A stretch of DNA of 24,912 nt from Mesostigma viride. Its lineage: Eukaryota; Streptophyta; Mesostigmatophyceae; Mesostigmatales; Mesostigmataceae. The DNA lies in assembly GCA_009746045.1 (NCBI GenBank), contig RPFO01001935.1:64001-88912 (forward strand), read 5' to 3'. Position 1 is the stretch's first letter; each line of letters opens with the position of its first letter. Shown piece after piece: positions 7,652 through 16,440 of this stretch. The notes beneath the pieces were generated by a model. The model had not been told where the DNA came from. It did not search any database and saw only the letters and a list, made by a program, of their open reading frames with translations. The translations under genes and the position numbers were made by a program.

Positions 7652-9258
7652 GCTTGGGATAAGGTGAACACAGAGAACTGCTGTCGGAGCTGGCCAACCA
7701 CTGGTTTATGTCTTAGCCAGCAAAGCCTATCCGGTTAGCCGTAACCGTGGGACAAGCTAGCTGTCCGTACCGGCCCGGATAAGGCCCCGGACTGGGGCCT
7801 AGATGGCGCCGGCCCTAGGCGCCGCCCTTAGACCGGTCGACCGCATGGCACTCGACTGTACTCAGGGCTTATGCTCGTGCAACGCTGTTTGAGAATGATA
7901 AATTATGGAGGTGAGAGTGGTAACCGGGATCAGTATATGGTCCTGATATAGAGTCGGCTGTCCACCTTCCCCGCGCGCGGGGTAAGGCTGTCGCGCGCCG
8001 TTCCGATTCGCACGAGTATTGGCTTTACGCGGGGCCGCCACGCGGCCGGCCCGGGGGACGAGGCGAGGCAGCTAGGCACTGCGCGTGTGCGAGTTGTTAC
8101 GCCTTTGGCATTTGGGCCTTACGGGAGCAACGCATGCGCCGTAGCGCGACGCGCAGCACTGGGAGTTGACAGCGGCACTGACATGCGTCACCAGGAGGTC
8201 AGTGCCAACGCTGGCAAGCATGCAGCACGCACTGGCTGCTGGACTACAACACGGACCAAGCTCTAAGGCTGCCAGCCTGGCAATTATGCGGATTGTGCAG
8301 CTGCTGAACATGCACGTGCACGCAAGCTGGCGCGTTATTGATCTCGAGAACTGTCCGCTGCAGGTATATAATGTCGTGCAATATTGGCATTGATATTCGG
8401 CAGGCTGGCAAGCCGCTTTTGTGAATGCGACGAGGCAGCTTTTCTCGTCAGGGCCAGCTAGTTGTCGTACATGCTTGGTTGGTGATATAGTTGTTTGGCA
8501 AGCTCAGGGGTCGGCAAGTCGACACTGGAGTGCTCTGCGACAAGGGCATTTTGTCGTCTGGGATTTCTGGCCTACGCAGGTTGTCTAGTTGATTTTGTCG
8601 TCTAAAGAGAAAGTGCTAGATGATATGTTTCATATGCGGAACAGGGAGTCGTTGCAGACAACGACTTAGGATTTTGTGTACTTTTAGGTCTTGGTGCTGA
8701 CCAAAGCCGAGTGCCACGGAGTAGCTTTGGTGTAATTGAAGCAGTATGGACGACAAAGCGGTTGTCGTCAGGATCAGATACTGAGCGTGGCTACGAGGTA
8801 AGGCTGACGCAAGATATTGCGTAAGTGTGAGGCATTCATTGGGATAAGTGTGTGTTTCCACCAGGGCGTTGAATGTAGCTCTGTGTGGATCTTTGAACTC
8901 TGTCTTGGTCATGGTGGTGCGTGGCAAGTGTGGCCAGCCCTCCTTTCTTTCATCGAGCCCAGCTATTGCTGAAACAGAGCTGCCAAGTTAGGTAGAGTAT
9001 TGGTAATAAAAACGTTCATTTCATTTGCAACAAAGAACCCAGTGTGAAGCCTAACCTAGTCATACCTCACTCTCAGGTCTCACCTTTTTGAGAAGTGCAG
9101 TTGGCACTGGCTAGTTCTCGTCTTAGAAAAGTGGGCAGCACTAGTGGGGTAGTAAGGCTAACATGTGGCCCATCGATCACCCATGCAGCCATACCTCATG
9201 AGGGCCAACGAGGCCGTGGGCTACTGTCAGTGCAGGGAGTTTGGCACGAGTACGCGAC
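7652..9258. other. 1.6-kb stretch without recognisable genes, hairpin-rich at its start
   Basis: No frame here gives a protein I recognise; the small frames at 8072-8393 and 8616-8927 look like chance. Perfect inverted repeats include 7782-7800 (AGGCCCC arms), 7969-7982 (CCCCGCGCGCGGGG), 8033-8047 (GGCCGC arms) and 8174-8206 (9-bp GGCACTGAC arms). The word TTGTCGTC or a close variant recurs near 8463, 8551, 8597 and 8762. It may be the tail or an LTR of G2, or several decayed non-autonomous elements. I cannot choose between these. Confidence 0.4.
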
Positions 9259-9396
9259 AAGGCTGGCCCGGCTCCCCTGCTCCTCACCTTTAAGTACATG
9301 GCGGATAAGCCGTTGTTTCATGCCGCAAGAAGCTCTCGGGGACTTCCTACACGCTGGACGACGACTTGACCCTGGCACAGCAACAGCGGCGACGGG
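9259..9396 (+). pseudogene. L1-type ORF1 fragment, target of element A
   Basis: This plus-strand sequence matches the minus-strand copy at 1886-2172. It begins KAGPAPLLLTFKYMADK, then after a one-base frame change near 9325 reads RKKLSGTSYTLDDDLTL and QQQRRR. At the DNA level runs such as ACACGCTGGACGACGACTTG are shared with the other copy. Similarity stops exactly at 9396, where the LTR of element A begins, so A inserted into this fragment. The remainder should lie beyond the right edge of the window. The sequence upstream of 9259 may be more of the same element but is not recognisable. Confidence 0.7.
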
Positions 9397-10090
9397 AGTT
9401 AACGCCAAGCGCATTGGCGTGTTCCTGATTCGGAATATCTCTGCGATTCCAGCGGCACCGGAACGAGTTCATTCCGACAAGTATCAAGAAAGTTATGGCG
9501 TTCCGACTTCCCGGTCGCGCTCGAGCGCGAGCCGGCTGTTCTTCTAAGTCGGACGTGAATATTTGCCGACGACATATGGGGTCGACAGTAATTCCTGGGC
9601 TGACAGGAATTAGGTGCTGAACCTACGACGGTATTGGATTAATACGTCGTACGCAGGAAATAGGAACCTTAACCTGTGGTCTGTTGGTACCGCAGGCTTA
9701 GTCCTGGACTTCTAGGTGCAGATGCAATAGTCACTGTGGACTGTGCTCTGTGGTCACTGTACCTGTATGGCAGACCTACTGTATAGGAACTGGGCGCTGT
9801 ACAGGTAGTGAATACTGTACCGGGAGTGTTATTACTGAGCAGGCCTCCTAGGCTGCTCAGGACTAGCAAAGCACAGTGCACAAGTATATAAAGAATAGGC
9901 CAGTGCCAATTGGGCATCTCTTGCGAGCCCGCCTCACGTGTGTTGCCTTGACTTGGCAAACTCGTGTACAAGCCTCAAGTGTGTGAGCGCTGTAACATTA
10001 TCCAATTTTAACAAAGCTCCGTTCCAACCACCTTCACACATTGCTGCATTGCAACCATATCCTATACATTGCGTTTTAAAAACGTTAACT
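9397..10090 (+). repeat. 5' LTR of element A
   Basis: The 694-bp LTR is bounded by AGTTAACG (9397-9404) and CGTTAACT (10083-10090), a perfect 8-bp inverted repeat without TG...CA ends. Its left edge is fixed because the same sequence starts at 24371 after a purine tract. Its right edge rests on the inverted terminal repeat. It is rich in perfect hairpins: 9402-9420 (ACGCCAA arms), 9515-9530 (TCGCGCTC palindrome) and 9589-9612 (TAATTCCTG arms). Confidence 0.85.
9885..9893 (+). promoter_or_regulatory. TATA box in element A LTR
   Basis: TATATAAAG lies in the right third of the LTR, about 200 bp before its end, as expected for the element promoter. It is unchanged in the 3' LTR at 24861-24869. 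A TGTAA motif, the polyadenylation signal used by chlorophycean algae, lies about 100 bases downstream at 9991-9995 and could mark the R region end. Confidence 0.6.
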
Positions 10091-10183
10091 CAAATTACAA
10101 GCAGTCTCGACGGAACGGCCAGGAGGGTCGTTGCTGTTTGCTGCGTGCAGCGTTGACGACGCGAGAAGCTCGTCAGGTGTCGA

Positions 10184-11106
10184 ATGGTGCAGGAAGAACA
10201 ACGGCAGCAGAATTTCCGGTTTCCTCGGCAGTCTGCTGGTGGTTCCATTTCGCCTGAATTGCGTCGTGTGGTTCGAGATTTATCTTTATTGCTTGCAGAT
10301 CGTCCACCTGTTAATCGCAACTTTGTGCAATTCGTCGACGACCAGGTCGAGGATTGGGAGCGCATTCTGCAGCACGTCCGAACCATCGTCGTTCCGGCAC
10401 ACCGGAGCGTCGACGACATCGAGCAAGAGCTGCACGGTCTGGTCGGGATCCAGACTGTGATTACAGCCTTAGTTGACCGGGTGCGTGCGGAGTTGGCGGC
10501 CAGGCGAGGAGAAGCTGCGGAGCCAGCTGGTGCGGTGCGACACGAGTTCGTGCAGGCAGCAGCGGGTGCGGGTGTACAACGTACGTTCGCAGGCGTAATT
10601 GGCGACGAGGGATTTGCAGCGGGACCAGTTCGACGTGAGCGACGCGGGGCGGAGCGCTACAGGCGGCTGGCAGAGGTCGAGGCGGCTGCGGAAGCCATCA
10701 CCGGAGGTCAGCGTGCGCACGAGTCGACAGGAATCCGGAGCGAAGGAGAGTTCCTTTTCAGGAACTGCCCCAACCTCTTCGCGTTCGTGTGACGCGTTGG
10801 GAGGAGTTCGCCCCTCTGGGTTACGACAGTGACCTTGAGGTGGGAGCTGTGGGGGTCGCTGGTCTAGGCGACGAGGAGCTTGGCGACCGCGAGGTGCCAA
10901 GATACAATCCGCGGGGTGGTAACGACGGGTTGTCACCTGTCTACTACACTAACGGTGACGACGCTGTCATCGCGGGCCGACAGCGGGCTGACGACGGTGC
11001 TGCTGGCAGCAGGGTGCCAGAGCTTATCATTGTGAGCGACAGCGACAGTGACAGCGACAAGGAGAACCAGGAAGCGCCCGCGGGTGACCGTGGTGGTCTT
11101 GACTGA
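10184..11106 (+). pseudogene. Element A first ORF, unknown protein with acidic SUMO-interaction-like tail
   Basis: The first ATG after the LTR leader is 10184. The frame encodes a helical, charged protein (about 170 residues) without a recognised domain. Near 10700 the plausible coding passes to a second frame (PFQELPQPLRVRVTRWEEFAPLGYDSD across 10756-10836) that ends at TGA 11104-11106, about 305 residues in all. The tail holds ELIIVSDSDSDSDKEN (11020-11067), a hydrophobic core followed by alternating Ser-Asp, as in SUMO-interaction motifs. The frame change may be decay, a sequencing indel or programmed shifting. The ORF precedes gag, an unusual extra position. Element B also has extra coding before its gag. 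Function unknown. Confidence 0.55.
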
Positions 11107-11208
11107 GTGGTAACACTTGTCATTTTTCCTTCTTGTTCAGCAGCTTATATTGCTTTAATTACTGTTTGGCCACTTGGCTGGCTGTAGCAGACCTGAACAG
11201 GGGCCATC
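11107..11208 (+). other. Spacer between first ORF and gag in element A
   Basis: A 102-base non-coding gap. It contains a GT near its start and a pyrimidine tract ending in CAG (TTTTTCCTTCTTGTTCAG, near 11124-11141), so a small intron is imaginable. It would be unusually short and nothing confirms splicing. Confidence 0.3.
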
Positions 11209-12408
11209 ATGAGTGAGGGAGCTATTGACCAACGAGGGCGCGGTGTCGGCTTTGAGCGACGCGGTGCTGGGATGGATGGACGCGATGGACGCGATGGACG
11301 CGATGGACGCGATGGACGCGATGGACGCGGTGGAGGCCAGGCGCTAGGGGACCAGGCTGCGTTGGCGGATGATCAGAGCCAAGGATCTCAAGGCGGTCAG
11401 AACGCGCCAGCAGCAGACCAAGCAGCGCCTAGGCGGCCGACCGTAGCCGAGGGGTACGCGGTGCTAAGCCAGTTTCAGTCCATCAAGGACAATTGGCAGC
11501 CCCGGGACGCTGAGAGGATGTTGGAGGACATGAACTTGTACACTGACATATACACCGGTGACAAGCTTCGCATCCTGGCGTCTAGTGCCTACATAAGGCA
11601 GTCGGCGAGGCGGCTGTTCGAGTTCGTCCGGGAGCGACATACCGCGGGGGATACCTGGACTGCGTTTATGACGCGACTCAGGGTGTTCCTGAGTGATAAG
11701 AGGACCATAGATGGTTCTCACCTGAAACAGGAGTACCTGGACTACAAGCCCATCAAGGGGCAGCTAGTGGTCCACGCCTTTGAAGACTTAATTTGTCAAG
11801 CTGAGGGAGGACGCCATGGCCAAAGGGTTCTTCGTTGCAGATCGGATGGCCATGGGCGACTTTCTCAAGTCGCTGCAGCTGGATCCTGTCACGATGGACA
11901 ACGTGACCATCCACATGCGCCAAGTCCATGGCTGGGCTGCCATGACGGACCAGCTGTATGAGTGTTTCAGCGGCAAGTATGTAGGCGGTAAGCGCCCACG
12001 TCAAGGGGACGAGGAGGCAGCTGAGCCTGCAGTTAAGTCCATGAGGGGATCGGGCCACGGGGGCCCAGCGTCCTCGAGGGGCCTGAGACCTCTTCTAGGG
12101 GTCGAGGAAGGTCCAGGAGGGGGCGTGGCAGAATGGCTGGACGGGGGACACCTCCGAAGTCGGGGCATCCACAGTCCCAGTTTGACTTCAAGAGGGTGGG
12201 TGGTCCTCCCAAGGCTGGACCCAGCAGTGGGACCTCACGGGACATCAGTCAGGTGGAATGTTATTTCTGCCAAGGGAAGGGTCACTTCAGGAATGAGTGT
12301 CCCTCGTACCTGAGGCAGGAAGGTCAGAGCAAGCCAGCTCAGGGTGGCAGCAAGGAGAAGGCTGGTCCATCCCAGGATAAGGGCAAGGGCAAGGCTGCTG
12401 ATCATTGA
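11209..12408 (+). pseudogene. Element A gag with CCHC zinc knuckle, two frame changes
   Basis: Gag starts at ATG 11209. After an Arg/Gly/Asp-rich N-terminus with six tandem GATGGACGC units (11275-11328) comes a helical capsid region from about 11435. Around 11780-11795 the sensible reading moves one frame (LREDAMAKGFFVADRMAMGDF), and near 12060-12130 it returns to the first frame with an Arg/Gly-rich stretch. It then reads CYFCQGKGHFRNEC (12259-12300), a perfect CX2CX4HX4C nucleocapsid knuckle. The frame ends at TGA 12406-12408, and pol continues in the same frame right after it. Gag packages element RNA into particles. The two shifts would disable it unless they are sequence errors. Confidence 0.7.
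11275..11328 (+). repeat. 9-bp tandem repeat in element A gag
   Basis: Six perfect copies of GATGGACGC encode alternating Asp-Gly-Arg, giving gag a flexible, charged, RGG-like N-terminal segment. Copy number is likely to vary between element copies. Confidence 0.9.
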
Positions 12409-15400
12409 CTTGAGCCTGCACACATCCCTGAACCCTGGAGGGTGCCCCCAGGGGTGTGTAATGTAGCTGCTAGTGACGGCAGTGAGGGGCAGCCCCATGC
12501 TCTAGTGACAGAGCCTATTGGACACGATGGGGCAAGCTTGGTTACCACAGAGAGTATGCCAGCTGTAGCTGCAGTGGTTACTCGCCAACGTGCCCGCCAT
12601 GGCGGTGCTGAGCCTGAGGTAGGACCTGGTGCTGTGGACCCAGGTGGATCTCAGAAGCATTCTGACCGTGCAGGACTGGCACAGGATGGTCAGGATGAGG
12701 ATAGGGCTGGAGACAGTCTGACAGGCACGACCCTGGTGCCTCCTGTACATAAGGGATCTGTACATACCTTGAGTGCTAATAATGACAATAAAAGATTTTC
12801 TCTCTTGTATGACATTGCCTCAAGGTTGCATACCATGTTTGGCCATGCAGCTCAGTCTTTGCAAGTTGCTAGACGGCTGGGAGGAAGTGAGTTGTACTCC
12901 ATCTGCCAACAGGTTGCTCAAGCTTGCAAGTGCAGGCTAGTTGCTAGAAAGCCCAAGCAGTCTCATGCCAGGTCTCCTATTTTGCAGCCAGGCCATGTGC
13001 AGGTAGATATTCAGAGAATCAGGGGTTTGAAGCTGCTGGTGGCAGTGGACAGATATACCAAGTACAAGACCCTAGAGATCCTGCCTGACATGGAGAAGCC
13101 TACATTAATTGCTGCTCTGAAGTTGACAAGGAGCAGGTACCCTGGGTTGGAGTTGCTGCAGTGTGACATTCAGTTTGAGTGCTGTGAGAACCTGCCAGAG
13201 TTTCCAGAGTTGCTGATTACACCCAGGGAGAGCCACGGCCAGCAAGGGGTGGTGGAGAGAGCCATCCAAGAGATCAAGACTGTGCTGCTGGTGGAGAGGA
13301 TTCCAAGGACGTCATCTGCCATTGTGACATCTGCATGGCTACGTTCTGTGGAGGATAGGCTGAACCTCAGGACTCCCATGTTCTTTGGTGACATTGCCAT
13401 CAATCCTCTTATGCTGCACACCAGGATGCTGCCAGCTGATGCTGAGCAGGCATGGAAGGAGAAGCTAGAGGCCAAGTTCCTCAAGCTGAGGCAGAAAGAC
13501 AAGGGCTGGAGTGTCCTAGAACCTAACGTTGGACAACAGGTTGTTGTGTGGAAGGAGCCAAGCTTTCCAGGGAAACGTGGCAGCTGGCATGATGGGGTGG
13601 TGACCCGAGTAGAAGCCGCTGGCCATAAGTGCTGGGTGGCCATTGATGGCTCCCAAGCAGTGCACCGTCTGTCCTGGTCAAAGATCCGTCCCCGGGGAGG
13701 TAATCAAGGAGACCTCTTCCAGGTGCCCGTTGGTGTACAAGGCGGGGGTGACGTGGAACTTCCTGATCAGGGTGCTACAGCTGTATCGAGCCCTCAGGGT
13801 GACCCTGGCCCGGCCCCTGGGGTACCTTCACATACGGTGGTTGGGCAAGCAGGCGGACAGGCTGCACCTCCGGAACGGCCCGACACCAGGCCTAGGGGTG
13901 TGCGTCTATCAGATATTGTACAGGCTTTGCAAAGAGCCAAGAAGGAGCCTAAGGTGTCCAAGCTTGTCCAGTTGGATGAACCTGAGGTAGCTGCCATGGA
14001 GATAGATACCAATGCACAGGTTTCTGTCATGGGACCTCAGCATACAGGAGAACTGCTGGTCGGAGAACCAAGTTGCCCCTGGGTGTCTGATTTCAGTGGT
14101 AGGACGCATCTAAGGGTGTTGGGAGAGGTTACTGCCCCTGTCATGGGTGTGGATGTGACCTTCCTTGTCCTAGAGGACTATGATGGCCCTGTGATTTTGG
14201 GTCAGAATTTTCTGGGCAATCCTGGGATTTCTATCAGAGCTACAGCTCTGAGAAGAGATGGCTGGGGGATGATTCCCCTAGAAAATTTCAGGACAACATT
14301 TCCAATCAGGTGCAGGGCCAAGCCGGTCAAGGGTGTAAAATGGGATGAAGGGGAGGTGCCCCCAGCAGCCAGTTTGGTGATTCCAGCTGTGTTGCACCCC
14401 AGCAGTATTGGCATAACTCACAGGAGCCTTGCTGCACACTCTCCTTTGACATATGACCAGCTAGTCCAAGAGATGAGCTCGCCTACTTTGTTTGAGGCTT
14501 GGAAGCTCGCCTTCTCCAAGGCATTGGAGGAGTGGTTGCAGTTTGAGTGTGCTGCACCAACAGACAGGCGTCCCCCAGCATCAAGGAAGCTTGCTTTGAG
14601 ATTTGTGCTGAAGAGGAAGGTTGTGGATGAGGTATCAGTGCCCCATGTCAGGCCTGTCCTGAATGAGTATCACGGCACGGGGAGTCTGCCAGGAGAGGAG
14701 CTGTACACGCCAGGGATGTTACACGACACATGGAGAATTTTGCTATGTCTCTACGTGGGGTTGCTGAACAGGGGAGCAGCTATGTCATCAGTGCTGCTGG
14801 ACTTCAAGAGGGCATTTTTAAAATCTGATCCAGAAGTGGCCAGGAGGGTGTGGAAGCAGGATGAGCCTTACTGTGTTGAGGTGCCTGCTATCTGGAAGCT
14901 GGAGCTGCATCAACATTTCCTGGTTATTCTGAAGGGCCTGGAAGGACTCAGGTCGAGCCCAATCATCTGGAGACTCACGCTGCAGGAAGCTCTGATCAGT
15001 GAGTGTGGCTTGAGAGTGTCTTCAGTTGATCCCTGTTTGTTGCTGGCCCAATGGGAGGGTCTGCCAGTGTATGCTAGTTTGCATGGAGATGATCTGCATT
15101 TGCTAGCCCCCACGACCTGGCTGAAGAAGTTTATTCCTGTCATCAGTGGCAAGTTTTCACTGGGCAAGGAGCTGTGGCAGGAGCCCAACAAGCCTGTAGT
15201 GTTCTGTGGAATGCAGGCTACCCTGTTCAGGAGGGATGGGGAGTGGAGTATCAGGCTTCAGGCTGGAGGAGATTATAAACAGACCATTGTGAAGGCCTTG
15301 CCAGAGAAGATCACCCAGGCTGCAGGACCTGAGTTGAGAGGCATGTGGGCCTGGTTTGCCAGCATCTGTGGTCCGTCTTTGATGGTCCATAGCAGAATGC

Positions 15401-16014
15401 CTGATGATGTGCTTGAGGATGAGAAGCCTCGAGTCATAGCCCGATTGGTGGAGAGTACCCCTGATCTGATTTTGTCTGGGATTGACTTTGCCCAGCCTAT
15501 CACCTTGGAGATCTTTGTTGACAGTTCCATGGATGCTCGCCAGGTTACCAAGGTCAGGGGGAGATCTGCTGCTCTGTTTGCTTTTTATCAGAGCAGGGCA
15601 AGTTTGTTCAGCTGGTACAGCAGACTGCAGAAGAGGGTCTGTATCAGTTCAGATGTGGCAGAATGCAGGGCCATATGCGAGGGGATCCAGTCCAGCTTGT
15701 ACATAAAGGAGTTAATGCTGGAGCTGGCTTCAGTTACCCCTTGGACCTTGCAGATGGAGACGTTGTTGCTAACAGACAGCATGGGTATGGTCCAGTTTGT
15801 TCACAAGCAGCTGGCCAGAAGCCGGGACCTGGATTATTTGTTGCTGAAGGAATTGGCCAGTTTGGTTGACTTGAAGCATATCCCCGGCGAGGAGAACCCT
15901 GCTGATGCATTGACCAAGCTGCCACACAAGGCCCCAGCCCAGTACAATGAGTTAGTCTCCATGCTTTGCTGTAGACTAAGTCTCAAAGGCATTGTGAATA
16001 CAACGTATGAATAA
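12409..16014 (+). CDS. Element A Pol: integrase, protease, reverse transcriptase, RNase H (C-terminus replaced by element B LTR)
   Basis: A single frame is open from the gag TGA to 16014, with no ATG near its start. Numbering from codon 12442: integrase zinc region H130-X4-H135 and C162/C164; core D189, D242, E272; an SH3-like end near 365-425 (GSWHDGVVTRV, HRLSWSKIRP). Then a retropepsin: DTNAQVSV at 522 and VILGQNFL at 584. RT follows, with motif A LDFKRAFL (D787) and catalytic HGDD 881-884. RNase H has D1027, E1074, D1112 and the copia-like end ENPADALTK. Canonical copia order is protease before integrase; here the protease lies after it. The natural end was cut by B at 15949, so the last 21 residues come from the B LTR. 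The original tail is at 23577-23626. Confidence 0.85.
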   Translation, partial: LEPAHIPEPWRVPPGVCNVAASDGSEGQPHALVTEPIGHDGASLVTTESMPAVAAVVTRQRARHGGAEPEVGPGAVDPGGSQKHSDRAGLAQDGQDEDRAGDSLTGTTLVPPVHKGSVHTLSANNDNKRFSLLYDIASRLHTMFGHAAQSLQVARRLGGSELYSICQQVAQACKCRLVARKPKQSHARSPILQPGHVQVDIQRIRGLKLLVAVDRYTKYKTLEILPDMEKPTLIAALKLTRSRYPGLELLQCDIQFECCENLPEFPELLITPRESHGQQGVVERAIQEIKTVLLVERIPRTSSAIVTSAWLRSVEDRLNLRTPMFFGDIAINPLMLHTRMLPADAEQAWKEKLEAKFLKLRQKDKGWSVLEPNVGQQVVVWKEPSFPGKRGSWHDGVVTRVEAAGHKCWVAIDGSQAVHRLSWSKIRPRGGNQGDLFQVPVGVQGGGDVELPDQGATAVSSPQGDPGPAPGVPSHTVVGQAGGQAAPPERPDTRPRGVRLSDIVQALQRAKKEPKVSKLVQLDEPEVAAMEIDTNAQVSVMGPQHTGELLVGEPSCPWVSDFSGRTHLRVLGEVTAPVMGVDVTFLVLEDYDGPVILGQNFLGNPGISIRATALRRDGWGMIPLENFRTTFPIRCRAKPVKGVKWDEGEVPPAASLVIPAVLHPSSIGITHRSLAAHSPLTYDQLVQEMSSPTLFEAWKLAFSKALEEWLQFECAAPTDRRPPASRKLALRFVLKRKVVDEVSVPHVRPVLNEYHGTGSLPGEELYTPGMLHDTWRILLCLYVGLLNRGAAMSSVLLDFKRAFLKSDPEVARRVWKQDEPYCVEVPAIWKLELHQHFLVILKGLEGLRSSPIIWRLTLQEALISECGLRVSSVDPCLLLAQWEGLPVYASLHGDDLHLLAPTTWLKKFIPVISGKFSLGKELWQEPNKPVVFCGMQATLFRRDGEWSIRLQAGGDYKQTIVKALPEKITQAAGPELRGMWAWFASICGPSLMVHSRMPDDVLEDEKPRVIARLVESTPDLILSGIDFAQPITLEIFVDSSMDARQVTKVRGRSAALFAFYQSRASLFSWYSRLQKRVCISSDVAECRAICEGIQSSLYIKELMLELASVTPWTLQMETLLLTDSMGMVQFVHKQLARSRDLDYLLLKELASLVDLKHIPGEENPADALTKLPHKAPAQYNELVSMLCCRLSLKGIVNTTYE
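15945..15949 (+). repeat. Target-site duplication of element B, left copy
   Basis: CAATG directly precedes the B 5' LTR and is repeated at 23572-23576 directly after the 3' LTR. Five bases is the usual copia duplication. Confidence 0.85.
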
Positions 16015-16422
16015 GCCTTGTAAACCTACGTTGGTATGTGAATATAAATACCACGTGGGCTATGCAGATAGGAATGCTAGTCGAGTCGCATACGTTTCCC
16101 TAGATAGGTACTTTGGGTACTGAGGTACGTGACAGATGTCAGTACCCAGTATACGTAGTGTCCTGTCATTGGACGGTACTAGAGTATCCTAGATAGGGAC
16201 CGTACTGCAGCGTGCATTGATCTGTGATCGCACGATGCAGTGACTAGACTGCTACCTGTCATCGTGTGGCCTCGGGCCAACGGTCTGCACCCAACGGTCA
16301 CTGGCGGCGCAGCCGGTGAGAGGAACGTTGATAAAGGGTAAACCTATTTTCTAATGAACCAAGCAATTCATTGCTCACAGCCTTCAGTGTTCTCAAGCAA
16401 TATATCCCACCGCATTCTAACT
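15950..16422 (+). repeat. 5' LTR of element B
   Basis: The 473-bp LTR has ends AGTTAG and CTAACT, a perfect 6-bp inverted repeat. A TATA box (TATAAATA) lies at 16043-16050, about 90 bp from the left end. Nested hairpins include 16115-16147 (GGGTACTGA arms) and a long imperfect stem around 16208-16241. Its first 63 bases supply the present stop and last codons of A pol. No obvious initiator-tRNA primer site (TGGTATCAGAGC type) follows the LTR. Confidence 0.9.
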
Positions 16423-16440
16423 TGAATTTTATTTGCTACC

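Noticed and set aside
7497-8393. Shared 13-mer ATATTGGCATTGA at about 7497 and 8381 as an insertion duplication
   Set aside because: The first copy is within the protease IGIDW codons, and the sequence between does not behave as an insert.
9095-9547. 150-residue plus frame, and a similar one at 24297-24521
   Set aside because: The shared part is LTR sequence and the rest is unrelated flank, so they are chance frames crossing the LTR edge.
11107-11208. Spliceosomal intron between first ORF and gag of A
   Set aside because: GT and CAG with a pyrimidine tract exist but the span is very short and no frame is gained by removing it.
15082-15093. GDD as evidence for an RNA-virus polymerase
   Set aside because: The surrounding motifs, the following RNase H and the flanking LTRs identify a retrotransposon RT.
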